Shown here: piece after piece, positions 36,783 to 62,009 of the stretch
Numbering within the stretch: the first letter of the stretch is position 1
Layout of the letters: each line of letters opens with the position of its first letter
Source: Bactericera cockerelli
Taxonomy: Eukaryota > Arthropoda > Insecta > Hemiptera > Triozidae
Reading direction: 5' to 3'
NCBI GenBank assembly: GCA_024516035.1
Contig: CM044964.1
Location: forward strand, 12,960,597-13,024,596
DNA length: 64,000 bases
Program-made: the position numbers and the translations under genes
The notes under the pieces: model-generated
Databases searched by the model: none
The model's input: only the letters and a program-made list of their open reading frames with translations
What the model was told of the DNA's origin: nothing

Positions 36783-38030
36783 GGACTGAAGAGGTGGAAG
36801 AAAGTAAAGGAGATTCTCGGGTTCTGCGCCAACCAGGAGGGCGAGATCCGGGGACTGAAGAGGAAGAAGAAGTGAGGACTGAAGAGACAGAAGAAGTGAG
36901 GACTGAAGAGGAAGAAGGAAGTGAGGACTGAAGAGACAGAAGAAAGTGAAGGAGATTCTCGGGTTCTGCGCCAACCAGGAGGGCGAGATCCGGGGACTAA
37001 AGAAGAAGAAGAAGTGAGGACTGAAGAGACAGAAGAAAGTGAGGACTGTAGAGACAGGAGAAGTGAGGACTGTAGAGACAGGAGAAGTGAGGACTGAAGA
37101 GACAGGAGAAGTGAGGACTGTAGAGACAGAAGAAGTGAGGACTGAAGAGACAGGAGAAGTGAGGACTGTAGAGACAGGAGAAGTGAGGACTGAAGAGACA
37201 GGAGAAGTGAGGACTGTAGAGACAGAAGAAGTGAGGACTGAAGAGACAGGAGAAGTGAGGACTGTAGAGACAGAAGAAGTGAGGACTGAAGAGACAGGAG
37301 AAGTGAGGACTGTAGAGACAGGAGAAGTGAGGACTGTAGAGACAGGAGAAGTGAGGACTGAAGAGGAAGAAGAAGTGAGGACAGAAGAAGTGAGGACTGA
37401 AGAGGAAGAAGAAGTGAGGACTGAAGAGGAAGAAGAAGTGATGACTTAAGAGGAAGAAGAAGTGAGGACTGAAGAGGAAGAAGAAGTGAGGACTGAAGAG
37501 GAAGAAGAAGTGAGGACTGAGGAGAAAGAAGAAGTGAGGACTGAAGAGACAGAAGAAGGTGAAGGAGATTCTCGGGTTCTGCGCCAACCAGGAGGGCGAG
37601 ATCCGGGGACTGAAGAGGAAGAAGAAGTGAGGACTGAAGAAGAAGTGAGGACTGAAGAAGAAGTGAGGACTGAAGAAGAAGTGAGGACTGAAGCGACAGA
37701 AGAAAGTGAAGGAGATTCTCGGGTTCTGCGCCAACCAGGAGGGCGAGATTCGGGGACTGAAGAGGAAAAAAGTGAGGACTGAAGAGACAGAAGAAGTGAG
37801 GACTGAAGAGACAGAAGAGTGAGGACTGAGGAGACAGAAGAAGTGAGGACTGAAGAGGAAGAAGGAGTGAGGACGAAAGAAGAAGAAGTGAGGACTGAAG
37901 AGAAGAAGAAGTGAGGACTGAAGAGACAGAGAAGTGAGGACTGAAGAGGAAGAAGTGAGGATGAAGGATGACAAAAGACAGAAGAAGTGTAGACTGAAGA
38001 GACAGATGAAGGAGATTCTCGGGAACTAGA
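36783..38030 (+). repeat. Array amplifying the NOP14 stop-codon end
   Basis: Right after the NOP14 TGA the sequence repeats the last codons. The basic 24-bp unit (GTGAGGACTGAAGAGACAGA + AGAA) derives from GGA CTG AAG AGG AAG AAG AAG TGA, coding for GLKRKKK and stop. Longer copies of the last about 75 coding bases (GGAGATTCTCGGGTTCTGCG) recur at 36805, 36945, 37557, 37703 and, truncated, near 38005. Long open frames through the array on both strands are by-products. Confidence 0.9.
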
Positions 38031-38163
38031 CTTATTATTCGAATTAAAAATAATAATAAATAATGAAGAGCAAAGAAGATTCGTTTAAACTGTTCATTTC
38101 TTATTTTCGCTTTAGTTGTCCGAGAGAGTAGAGAGATGTAATGTATGAAGGTGAAATACTCAC

Positions 38164-38311
38164 TCGTACGACAGAGCGGAGGGATAGATCTGCCTGTAGA
38201 TTCCTAGGGGGTTGAGCTGGACCTGGCTGGGGAAGAGTGACTGCAGGCTCAACAGCCTGTAGGGTCTTCTATCAGGTTATGCTTCACCCGCCTGTCCACC
38301 TCGTCCTTGAT
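38164..38311 (-). CDS. Probable exon of an unrecognised minus-strand gene
   Basis: Minus strand: TTTAG acceptor, 148 coding bases, then a GTGAGT donor. The frame reads IKDEVDRRVKHNLIEDP, then after a one-base slip RLLSLQSLFPSQVQLNPLG and YRQIYPSALSYE. The GC-rich codons stand out from AT-rich flanks, and the frame slip resembles errors seen in the other genes. It could belong to the same gene as 59381-60827, in which case STT3A would lie inside one of its introns; this is a guess. I do not recognise the protein. Confidence 0.5.
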
Positions 38312-40135
38312 CTAAATTAAAACTATAATACAGGTGGTTACAGCGACACTATTCTCAACTTCCTGATGAAACAGCGCAGCAAAATCGTACAGTAAAATGA
38401 AGAGTTCTTGGTCACCTGTTCTATTTTTGTCCTTGATCGATGTTGCTTAAAATTAGTGACATGAGACATTCACGCGGTTACACGTAAGACATCAGACAAG
38501 TGTACCAAGATTTCTTCAGTATCTAATTATGTATATGTATAAAAAAAAAAACTTGGCCACAAACGGACAAGTGATTGTTGTAGATATATTATAGAAGACT
38601 ATATTAGGCTACACTGGCTTCGCCAAGCCATGGCACACACAAATATACATTCATCACACACGCGCATGTGTATGTAATTGTACAGTGTACAAACTACACA
38701 GCCAGCATCATGGGGTCTTCACCTCGTTGGATGTTGCTTAACTTCGATGATCCTACAAGAACCGGTGTAATGAATGTGCCATTGACACTAGCTTATTAAT
38801 ATTATTGATGGTACCTATTAGGTACATAAACATTTTTACTTCACAGGACGTAGAGAGAGAGCATGCTTCTTTTGTTATCAGTTAGTACGTTTTGTTTGAT
38901 ATGGAATATAAAATCCCACATCGTTAAATTTTCCCACAAGCGGGAATCTCACTCTTGTGATGTGAAGCCAGCAACTTCCAGAATTAATACGTAGCCGGTT
39001 TCGGGTTTGTTGTCATTTCAATAAAAGTCAAAAAACTTGAAATTTCTTCTGGACTGGTGAATTAATATCAATAATTTACTAGAATAGTTTCTTTATTTCA
39101 GCATTAAAGGACACAGTTTCCTTAGATAATGTCTAATTCTTGTTAATAACTGTGGCCGAATTTATGGGATTTTCGTTTTAGTACCAAGATTGATAGTTTT
39201 GCTACAAGGTAAGTTTAAATCAATGATCTGTAGACTCTGCATAGTATCCATGAAACTGTTGGTGTGTTATCTTATTAGTTATAGACGTGGGTGATGAATC
39301 GAGGTTTGAAGTTTCATTTGCATCCCTTTGCACCAAATACGTTTACTCTGGGTGTTCCAAGGGCCAAAACCTACCATCAATCCTCCCACCATCAAACCAC
39401 AAATAATCAATGGTAATGGAAAATGAGTCAAACCCAAGTCCCACATTTAGGAATGAATTAATAGTTGTCTGTAAGGGATGGATACCTTCCGGTGCGCATG
39501 TGTTGACCCAGCACCTAAATGGGAAGTATTGTGTCACATCTCATCCTTCAGAGGGTAGGCACACTAGGGAATGGGCAAGCTACAACAGCCCACAAGCGTC
39601 TACAGTACTTAGCTCCTGTTTCATGGCAAAGTAAAAAGGCTGTGAAACACTCATCTTTTTTTTTCTTTTTAAATAAGTAATAATAATATAAATGATCTCA
39701 GTCCACTCATATGAAAAATGCTTTAACACGTATGAGATGGGTCCTATTTTCTATAGTTTTTACGATGGGATGGCTTCAAATTAGGGTATGTGTTCCAAAT
39801 ATGACAACAACAACAAAAAAATTGGGATGGGCGAGTACAAAAATTTATTAATAATAGCATTATCTGTGCCCACCGGTGGGTCACGTTACAAGGGAAATTG
39901 AAGAAAAAAAAACGTGACCCACTGGTGGGCACGTCGTCTCATATGTGTTAATGAATTGTTGGCAAAATAAGATATTAGGATATCAAAGATTCACACAAGT
40001 CCTAAAGTTAACACTATCCAATATAACTGTGATATGTGAACACAGAGAAACACATTTATTTATAAGATGTGGTAATTAATGTTCATTTCTGTCTTGCAGA
40101 TTACTTTGATCCTGGTTATTCATTAGGAAGCTAAA
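38312..40135. other. Intergenic region upstream of STT3A
   Basis: Contains AT-rich sequence, a dispersed repeat at about 39480-39655 (CAGCACCTAAATGGGAAGTA; relatives at 42615-42740 and, reversed, 49700-49840), a piggyBac-type MITE (39727-39947) and a SINE-C tail (39960-40070). TCTTGCAG at 40093-40100 may be the acceptor of a 5' UTR intron just before the STT3A ATG, with the promoter then further upstream. Confidence 0.5.
39727..39947. mobile_element. piggyBac-type MITE, 221 bp
   Basis: TTAA occurs on each side (39723-39726, 39948-39951) with inverted ends CACGTATGAGA and, reversed, CACATATGAGA. An inner hairpin GTGCCCACCGGTGGGTCACG / CGTGACCCACTGGTGGGCAC lies at 39868-39932. TTAA target duplication is the mark of the piggyBac superfamily. 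It lies about 190 bp upstream of the STT3A start codon. Confidence 0.8.
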
Positions 40136-53854
<13,719 letters not shown>

Positions 53855-53871
<17 letters not shown>

Positions 53872-54635
53872 GTACGCCCCTGATGATTCCGGGGCACCTA
53901 GGTCCGCCCCTGATGATTCCTGGGCACCTATGGTTAATCCCTGATGATTCCTGGGCAGCTAGGTCCATCCCTGATGATTCCTGGACACCTAGGTCCGCCC
54001 CTGATGACTCCGGGGTACCTAGGTCCGCCCCTGATGATTCCTGGGTACCTATGTCCGCCCCTGGAGACACCTGTGCACCTAGGCACGCCCCTGATGACTC
54101 CGGGGTACCTAGGTCCGCCCCTGAGGATCCCTGGGTACCTAGGTCCGCCCCTGATGATTCCTGGGTACCTATGTCCGCCCCTGGAGACACCTGTGCACCT
54201 AGGCACGCCCCTGATGATTCCGGGGCACCTAGGCCCGTCCCTGATGATTCCTGAGCACCTAGGTCCACCCCTGATGATTCCTGGTCACCTAGGTCCACCC
54301 CTGATGATTCCTGGGCACCTAGGTCCACCCCTGATGATTCCTGGTCACCTAGGTCCACCCCTGATGATTCCTGGGCACCTAGGTCCACCCCTGAAGATTC
54401 CTGGTCACCTAGGTCCACCCCTGATGATTCCTGGTCACCTAGGTCCACCCTGATGATTCCTGGGCACCTAGGTCCACCCCTGATGATTCCTGGGCACCTA
54501 GGTCCACCCCTGATGATTCCTGGGCACCTAGGTCCACCCCTGATGATTCCTGGGCACCTAGGTCCACCCCTGATGATTCCTGGGCACCTAGGTCCACCCC
54601 TGATGATTCCTGGGCACCTAGGTCCACCCCTGTAG
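53855..54635 (+). repeat. 30-bp array amplifying the STT3A stop-codon end
   Basis: The final codons CGG GGC ACC TAG lie in the first unit of about 26 copies of TGATGATTCCTGGGCACCTA + GGTCCACCCC. The stop codon is inside each unit, so the protein is unaffected. Collagen-like frames through the array on both strands are artefacts of the 30-bp period. Confidence 0.93.
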
Positions 54636-54639
54636 AACC

Positions 54640-56465
54640 CCCGAAGCGAAGGGTACGATATATATTTGAACCTGGATAACTGGACTTTTGTAAGCAGGAA
54701 TCCTGGATAAACTGAGAAAAAAAAAACTAGTTTAAAAAAGACTTTAGTTCCCCACCGTCGATGAAGTCTCGGTTTCTGATTTAATTTGAAACTGTGTTGG
54801 ATCTCAGAAGTATTTGTGACATACTCACACTCACCGGCAGAATTAACCAGACATTTGCTCTATTTTCATTAGACTCCGTGTATTTCCTTATGGACTAAAT
54901 TTGATAAAACTTTTTTGTAATTTGATATATATAAATAAAAAAAAATCTAGTTATTTTTTATGATAGAAAACTAACAGTATAGAGATTTAATACTGAACAG
55001 AAGAAACATGTTTCATGTATTCAATCATTTTTGAATTGTAGAAAACAAACAATATGAAAATATATACTTCCAGTTCCGAAAGCGTTGATTCTCTGTTCCA
55101 ATACTTAAGAGCTCTCCGACTGAACACTATGATCTGATCATCTAGGGAATTAGCGCGAACGACCTGTATAATGACAAGGTTAAAGAGCTTACAAGAAAAA
55201 AAAAGAAACATTTTTGAAATTCGTTTAATAAAAATTGGGTACTGGAAAAGTATGTGTCTTCTGGGCAGTATTAATCTCCATACAGTTGGTTTTCTATTAA
55301 AACCATAATACCTTGAAAAATTTAACTGCAAAAAAGTTAGGAAATACATGGAGTCAAATGAAAAAACATCAAGAGTCTGGTTAATTCTGTCGGTGAGTGT
55401 ATTATATGATTTATTATTGCAATAGTTATAACTTGTGCCCCTAATCTGACTAGTGTACAGATATTAGTAGAGAAACTTTCTCATAACTTTATTACACACA
55501 AGGATAGTTTTAGACAATGAGTTTTGCAACAAAATTATAGACTTTTAAATAACTTCAGAAAAAGTATTTTTTCCATTAGTATTTTTGTTGTTTGGAAGGT
55601 GAACTCACTTCTGGCAGTATTAGCTTATATTTTGATTCGAGAACGTACCCATAATTACTGAGGTTCTATTAACACACTAAAAAATACAACAATAAAAAAA
55701 AGATTGTACCAGAAAATGAATCTTTTCTCAAAATAAAATTATATGCGTCTCTCAGAGAACGTAACTATAGTTGGATGTTCAAATTATTTAGACAACTCAG
55801 CATTAAAAATTTGCCTCGGCGAGAATCAAACTCGCTATCTAGATGTTCACAGATAGGGCGGGGTATGCTCTTAGCCATTCTGTTTTCTTATCCTGTATTA
55901 AAGAAAGTAATGTAATCAGTAATCACCTTTAAAAATATATTAACTCAAATTCTGAATTCTATTTATGTTATATTCATGGCAAATTTTGTTTCTGTTTTTC
56001 GAAATTTTCGTGTTTTTTTTACGTCTCGTAGTACTTTTAAAAAATCTAAAATGGAAGCTCTGCAGAAGAACTGAGAATTAAATTTATGATTTTGCAATCT
56101 TCAATTAATTCCCAAAAAAATACGTTTTTTTTCTTGGATTGTGGCAGTTCAAAAAAGACGCAGGCATACCTCAGTAGCTTGATTGATAAGGCGATGGACT
56201 TTGTAACCTGGAGGTCGGTGGTTCAAGTCCCAAGTTTAGCAAAAAAAAATTGCAAAGAGAGTATGATTAATTGGGGATAACACAAATCTATGAATACAAT
56301 GTCCTTGATTGATTTCAATGCTGTGTCCGAAAGGCAACTACAATTTTGTAGCAGTCCGTTAAAATAATAAATTTTAATTGTTTCTCTCTCTCTAGTTAAC
56401 ATTTCTAGTATTATTCCTCTCGTTAGAATATCTCTAAACTCGTCAGTGTCCTTTCACTAGAAGCA
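54640..56465. other. Region between STT3A and a possible next gene
   Basis: AT-rich. The minus-strand frame at 54987-55349 (LPRRHILFQYPIFIKR) faintly recalls the end of a LINE reverse transcriptase but is too weak to call. A SINE-B lies at 56165-56290 (CAGTAGCTTGATTGATAAGG, GGTTCAAGTCCC). STT3A poly(A) signals cannot be chosen among several AATAAA-like sites. Confidence 0.4.
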
Positions 56466-56521
56466 ATGGCTCTTTCGGCTGCACAGCTGGCTGCCTACCG
56501 AGCAAGCGGCTTCTTAGTTAG
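56466..56521 (+). CDS. Possible first coding exon, phytanoyl-CoA dioxygenase-like start
   Basis: ATG in a good context (AGCAATGG) opens 56 bases coding MALSAAQLAAYRASGFLV, then a donor AG/GTAAAT in phase 2. N-termini of the phytanoyl-CoA dioxygenase family often have a helix followed by GFLV, so this is a weak hint. A CT-rich region precedes it. No following exon was found before 64000, so the gene may continue outside the window or the exon may be false. Confidence 0.3.
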
Positions 56522-56799
56522 GTAAATGAGCGCGGAAGACAAGGAATTTTTTTCGTCTAAAATAACCGATTAAAGCCTTTGGTGAAACGCATACACGAGT
56601 ATTAGAACTTGAGGATAACTTACCTTAATTTTATTTTAGATCTTATTATTTTGTAAATTGATATTTTCATTTTTATAAAACCAATTTAATTACCTTATGA
56701 ATAAATGAGTTTATTTGCCTCTCGTGGAAGAAAACCACGAAGGATAAATCTAATTGAAAAATTAAGTATTTTATTTTCCACTTTTTTTTTCAGCTATAG

Positions 56800-56970
56800 T
56801 ATAATAATAATAATAATATCGTCTTGTTTATACTGCCCGATTAGGACTATTAAAGTCCCATTATTTCCAAATGGGTGGATAACATGTCATGTCCCGGCTA
56901 GGTTTCGAACCCACGACCTCTGAAATCTTTGGATTCACAGAGTGCCGCCTTTACCACTACTGGGACAGGT
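56800..56970 (-). repeat. SINE-A copy, reversed
   Basis: Minus strand TCCCAGTAGTGGTAAAGGCG, B box GGGTTCGAAACC and a tail ending in (TTA)n at 56800. Confidence 0.75.
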
Positions 56971-57023
56971 ATAGCCACTGTTTTTCAGCCTTTTGCCTCC
57001 CTGCCAGGCTGAGTACACATATA

Positions 57024-58293
57024 CGAGGTCTGCTCAAAATGTTCCCTAACTTATTTTATTACTCCCCCACAGTAGATGCCACAGAATTCCGCCAGGGCGT
57101 ATTGTGTTTGTTGGAGCCTCACGAGTAACCTGCATTGTCCAGATTGGTGTTATCTTATCTGATAGCCGAGAAATACCTGTTTATGTTGTGGCGTCTCCTT
57201 GACAGTCGGCGGATTTCGCTATGAGTACGCGAGCAACAGACCCACGCGAACACCCTTGTGCAATCAAATTTTGCGTTAAATGGATTGAAATTTTTTGAGT
57301 GTCGATTAGTTGGAAAAGAGCTTTATTTATGAAACAACAAACATATTAAAGTTGGTAGATGTAGTCCAGAGAGGGATTGGGAGGAAAAGTCCCCAAGAAT
57401 ACTCGATGCATTCCCTCTCTGGATCGCCAAGGACAGGGATTGGTAGAGGAAGGTCTTGGCTTTTGGTTCTCCACTTTTCTCTTTTAATTTTTTCCCCATT
57501 TCTTCGACAATCGAAAAAAATCGAAAGAACGGATTGAAATGTTGGCCTCTTCTGCAAGTTCACATACAGTCAGTCTTCGATTTTCACGAACGAGTTCTCT
57601 GATTTTGGCCACATAAGTGTCAGTCCACGTCGACGGCCTGTCGGGGACGCTCATCCTCCTTGACCGATTCCCGAACACTTTTGAACCGTTTGTGGCTCTT
57701 TTTTATGAAATCGTTACCGTAATTCTTTGTTGTTGTTGTTGTTGTTGTAGCCAGCTTGGCTACAGCTGGAGGGGTGAGCGATGGTCTCCAACCAACTTTA
57801 ATTCAAAGTTGGCTCGTCCTGAACCTCATATTTCTATGTACGATCAACCATCATGAGGGACTTGAACTTTTCTTTATAAGCCATTAAACCCTTGGGAAAC
57901 TGCAAGCTAGCCTGGCTTGTAAGGGTTGGCTATCTGTTCTTGTTTATAGTCCTCTAGCGGGACACTGGTCTTCTCCCTGTTTAACGTCCCCCATCCGTAA
58001 TTCTTTAGAAGCAGTTCATGAATTTCGGAGAAAAATTTCCCGTTTTTTAAAACAAAATTTATTTTGCAAACCGCTACTTGCGTAAGTCATCGCGAAATCC
58101 GCCGACTGTCAGGAGACGCCACCACAATATCTGGTATTTCTCGGCTATCAGATGAGATAACACCGATCTGTAAAATGCAGGTTACTCGTGAGAGTCGTGA
58201 GGCTTCAACAAACACAATGCGCCTGGCGCAAGTCTGTAGCATCTACTGTGGGGGAGTAAAAAAAATAAGTTCGGAACTTTTGAACAGACCTCG
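57024..58293 (-). mobile_element. Mariner-family element with about 200-bp inverted ends
   Basis: TA lies on both sides (57022-57023, 58294-58295). The ends CGAGGTCTGCTCAAAATGTT and, reversed, CGAGGTCTGTTCAAAAGTTC match on inward for about 200 bp (ACTCCCCCACAGTAGATGC; TGATAGCCGAGAAATACC; GACAGTCGGCGGATTTCGC). On the minus strand 57680-57540 encodes the transposase DNA-binding part: DRPSTWTD, AKIRELVRENRRLTVCELAE, ANISI. The catalytic part is missing, so it is a deleted copy. Element F is inserted at 57729-57994. Confidence 0.85.
57729..57994 (-). mobile_element. Element F nested in the mariner, 12-bp target duplication
   Basis: CCGTAATTCTTT flanks it at 57717-57728 and 57995-58006. Minus strand from GGGGGACGTTAAACAGGGAG to a (CAA)n tail of seven triplets. 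Second clean example, after 34182-34441. Confidence 0.9.
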
Positions 58294-58729
58294 TACATTA
58301 CATTAGTTCATTTTTTTTGTGAATTCAGTATGGCGAGAGAGAAAAGAGCCTGGTAAGTTGTAAGACCCTAACTTTTAAAAGGAAAAGCCTTGTAAAAGTT
58401 TAAAAAAATAAACAAGTATTTTATATTAACATAAAAAGAACACTTCTGAGCAAAACAAAATTGAGATATAAAAACCTAATTTATTTACAATAATTCAAAT
58501 ATGAAATACATATTTATATAGTATATACCTATGTACTTCGCACTTATCAAACATAAACTCGTAGTTTCTGAGATTTTTGGCATACTGTTTTCCAAGAAGA
58601 TAACAAAACCAAAATTGAAATACTAAAAAAAAAACATATTTACATATTATTTTATTTATTTAGTAAGTTATTGCCATTTTTTGGGCTGTTTACGTCAGTG
58701 TCTCTTAGCCCTCACATAATCACTTTTGA

Positions 58730-59400
58730 TAGCCAATACGTATGTCATCACTTTTGATAGCCAATACGTATGTCATCACTTTTTGATAGCCAATACGTAT
58801 GTCATCACTTTTGATAGCCAATACGTATGTCATCACTTTTGATGGTCAATACATAATGTCATCACTTTCTCTTAACCCTCACATAAGTGATAGCCAATAC
58901 GTGTCATCACTTTCTCTTATTCCTCACATAAGTGATAGCCAATACGTAATGTCATCACTTTCTCTTAACCCTCACATAAGTGATAGCCAGTAGTCATCAC
59001 TTTCTCGTAACCCTCACATAGTGATAGCCAATACGTAATGTCATCACTTTCTCTTAACCCTCACATAAGTGAGAGCCATACATAATGTCATCACTTTCTC
59101 TTAACCCTCACATGAGTAATGATATTTTCGGTTCCAAGTGCAGTTAGCTTTTAGAGACGGTGGGGTTTTTAGTGGGTGGAAATCCCACACCCCAGGATCT
59201 GGGTGTCTTTGAAGATTTTTTCCTGCCTTCCATTAAAAAAAAAAAAAAAAACCTCACATAGTGATAGCCAATACGTAATGTCATCACTTTCTCTTATTCC
59301 TCACATAGTGATAGCCAATACGTAATGTCATCACTTTTGATAGCCAATGCGTAATGTCATCACTTTCTCTTAACCCTCACATAAGTGATGGCATTGCAGA
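58730..59400. repeat. Array touching the donor of the minus-strand gene
   Basis: Short units (TGATAGCCAATACGTATGTC + ATCACTTT) at 58730-58850 give way to about 48-bp units that add CTCTTAACCCTCACATAAG. The last unit runs into the exon ending at 59381, whose minus-strand end ATCACTTAT/GTGAGG is the same as in the repeat. A poly-A element is inserted at 59110-59255. Confidence 0.8.
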
Positions 59401-60827
59401 ACCCGCGGGGCGCCCGCTTACAGAACAGCCTGTACACCTCCCCAGGGCCGGACTCAGGCCCCGCCCCCTATGTCCCCGCGTACTCCCGCATAATGTTGAA
59501 CACCACACTGGAACACTCGTACGGGGAGTAGACGAGATGGAAACCGAGGTTCACACGGCCCCTGTCGATGAGATTACTGTGCAACAGTGTTGCCTGATCA
59601 TCGAGCAACACCAGACTGTTGCCAAACTTCCACAGCAGGAGGAGCTTTTACGAGATTCAAATCGTAGAGGGTTCCGTCCGACGGACTTTCGACGCTGTTG
59701 ATGCGAGCTTGTACGGCGGGTTTCAAGCGATCTTTTACACCGACATTCTCGCTGACCTGGTTTTTTATTTCCAATGAGCTCTGATTTTTTCACGATCCGG
59801 TTTTTCACTTTCTCCAACGTTCGCTCCATCAAGTTTCCCATCCAGAGCAGCCAGTTGTCCCTCAAACATGGTCCCCCGCAGAAACTCCCGATAGTTCACG
59901 CTCAATATCTCCACCTTGGCGAGGTCAGGGTCGCTGGCGTCCGCCCGAATATCTTCCTCCCTCGGGACTTGACGTGACCACAGCCGGGCACGTGCACACC
60001 TGGACTTTCTTCAGCTCGTCGTCCGACTCCGTCACGTTGATTTCACGCGACGTGATCGGCACGCGCACGCGTGCGTGATCCGCCTCGTCCTCTTCGAACG
60101 TGCGATTTCGCACGAGAATATTTCGGATGCGATCGAAAAATTCGCGCGACGCGCCGAAATCGGACGCGATTTCTGGCGAAGCTTAGCGTCGTAGGTTTCT
60201 ATGTCGGCGGGTGGATGGAGCGGCGGACTCGTGGACAAAATCCATTCCTTGTCAGTTTCACGTCTTCTCCTTGATGCTGGGAGTCCGCCGTTCGAGCCTC
60301 CTGGGTGTCCGTTTTCTCGTTTGTTCGGATCGAACCGTCTTCAAATAAGGAAGCTGCACTAAATTTACCATTGACGGCACGTTTATACATTCCACGTTTT
60401 AGAATATCATTCTCATCAACTCCACGTTCACTGTTACCTTTCTCGTGATAAATTCCACTCACCATCTCCCGGTGACCACCACTAGTTCCTTTTCTAAATC
60501 CCTTGTCATAGGCAACGCCTTCAATTCCTTCCGCGTCCACAAAGCGTGTATGACAGACTCTCACCAGGAAACACTTGTATCCTGCCCGCGTGTAGAACTT
60601 GAGCAGTTTCCTCGCGAAGGGTTCGAGGGTTCGATCCTGATCGATGACGTAGAAAAGGTTGATCTCATCGTCGCTCCCGGTGACTATGTACTTGTAGAGA
60701 GATTCGTGTGGGCGCGGCTTTGGGGAGAGAGGCGTAGGAGGGGGGGTGTGGACGGAGCGTGTGTGGAGGTGAAAGGGTGTGCGTGGTGGGCGAGGGAGAA
60801 GTTGGAGGTGAGGAAGAGGGAGATAAT
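59381..60827 (-). CDS. Large exon of an unrecognised minus-strand gene
   Basis: Minus strand from acceptor TTTCAG (60828) to donor GTGAGG (59380). Coding runs in three frames that hand over to each other: YASLPKAAPTRIS, SLYKYIVTGSDDEINLFYVI, PFARKLLKFYTRAGYKCF, a low-complexity polar insert, ILVRNRTFEEDEADHAR, EEDIRADASDPDLAKVEIL, NWLLWMGNLMERTLEKVKNR, RLKPAVQARINSVESPSDG, LLLLWKFGNSLVLLDDQ and LGFHLVYSPYECSSVVFNIM. At least six one-base slips separate them. Aromatic-rich, GC- and CpG-rich coding sequence argues for a real, conserved intracellular protein, likely very large. I cannot name it. It may include the exon at 38164-38311. Confidence 0.65.
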
Positions 60828-60914
60828 CTGAAACCGAAAGAGAATTTTGATATTATATTTTTTGAAATCACAAAAAAATGTCGATGCCATTATTGCCATT
60901 ATTTATTATAAATA

Positions 60915-61075
60915 TTATAGTATGCTTTATTAGGAGGACAGAGTACAATGGTAACAGTATAAAATTAAGAAAAAACAAACAAATGAGAAATAAATAAGTA
61001 AAAAAAAAATAACAATAAAGTCCTACCTAAAGGGCGGGGTTATTGCCTGTGGCAATCTCTTCCACCCAACCCTTT
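60915..61075 (-). repeat. Element H copy
   Basis: Minus strand AAGGGTTGGGTGGAAGAGAT, hairpin, CCCCGCCCTTTAGGTAGGAC, and tail reaching TCTGTCCTCCTAATAAAGCA. Confidence 0.75.
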
Positions 61076-61129
61076 TTTAATAAATATAATAAGATTTTTT
61101 TATCATATTGTATTAATCTCTTTTCGTGG

Positions 61130-61900
61130 ATGTCACAACTCACAACTAATCAAATTCGCTTTACTAAATCTTTGCTTAACTTGGAACCACCGACCTCCAG
61201 GTTACAAGTCCGCCGCCTTATCGATCAAGCTACTGAGGTCGGTAAATTTTAGACTATTTAAATAATAATAACATCGTATTATACTGCTATTTACGAGTTA
61301 TATGCTCGAATAAGTCAAAGCTGTAAAGATGCAAAAACTACTTCACTTCTGGTATAAATCTTCAAATTACATTTTTTCAATTTAAACACAATAAACTGAA
61401 CTCATTGTGAACAAGTGGTAGCTACTTAAGAAATAACTCAGAATTTCGTGTCCTGTCTATAGTAATGATATAATAAGCGCTGTAGTTTCTGGTAGGTGTT
61501 CTCCCGCGAAACAACCTTTCGCTTAAAAATAATAATAATATCTTCTTATTTATATTGCCCGACTAGGACTAATATAAGTACCATTATTCCAGCAGTAAGA
61601 CCAATACTAATTATTATGTGGAAAAATCCCAAATGGGGGACAACTTGTCAGTCTCGGCTGGTTTTTCGAACACGCGACCTCTGGTTGGTAATCCAGAGGT
61701 CGCGGGTTGACCACTGAGCTACCGGGACCTATTTTATTTATTTACACTTTATTAATAGGACATATTATATACAGCACAAATAATTACAAAATTAAAATAC
61801 AATATAATAGAAAAAAAATAAATAAATAAATATATACATAATATATGTCCTAACTAAAGGGCGGAGTTATTGCCTTTGACAATCTCTTCCACCCAACCTT
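61130..61900 (-). repeat. SINE-B, SINE-A and element H in a row
   Basis: All reversed: SINE-B at 61130-61240 (CCTTATCGATCAAGCTACTG), SINE-A at 61530-61733 (CCACTGAGCTACCGGGACC) and element H at 61735-61900 (CCTAACTAAAGGGCGGAGTT). In the SINE-A head TAATCCAGAGGTCGCGGG has been inverted or copied relative to the family. Confidence 0.7.
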
Positions 61901-62009
61901 GTAATCTCACGCCAATTAAACAGCAACAGGCAGTCAGGGCCAGAACAAAAGTCCGCATCATGTGGGATAGGAGCGCGGGCCACACTTGCAACATTTGCGC
62001 CACGCCCGA

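Noticed and set aside
36276..37974. Long open frames on both strands over the NOP14 end (Phe/Ser/Pro/His-rich minus frames; Glu/Thr/Val-rich plus frames)
   Set aside because: They are translations of the purine-rich 24-bp array and the antisense of NOP14 coding; no domain, no start context, no splice logic.
54987..55349. LINE reverse-transcriptase tail
   Set aside because: Only a vague likeness in one short segment, no catalytic motif, no poly-A or target duplication seen.
60445..60831. 128-residue plus-strand frame
   Set aside because: Antisense of the unknown minus-strand exon; GC-rich coding sequence often leaves the opposite strand open.
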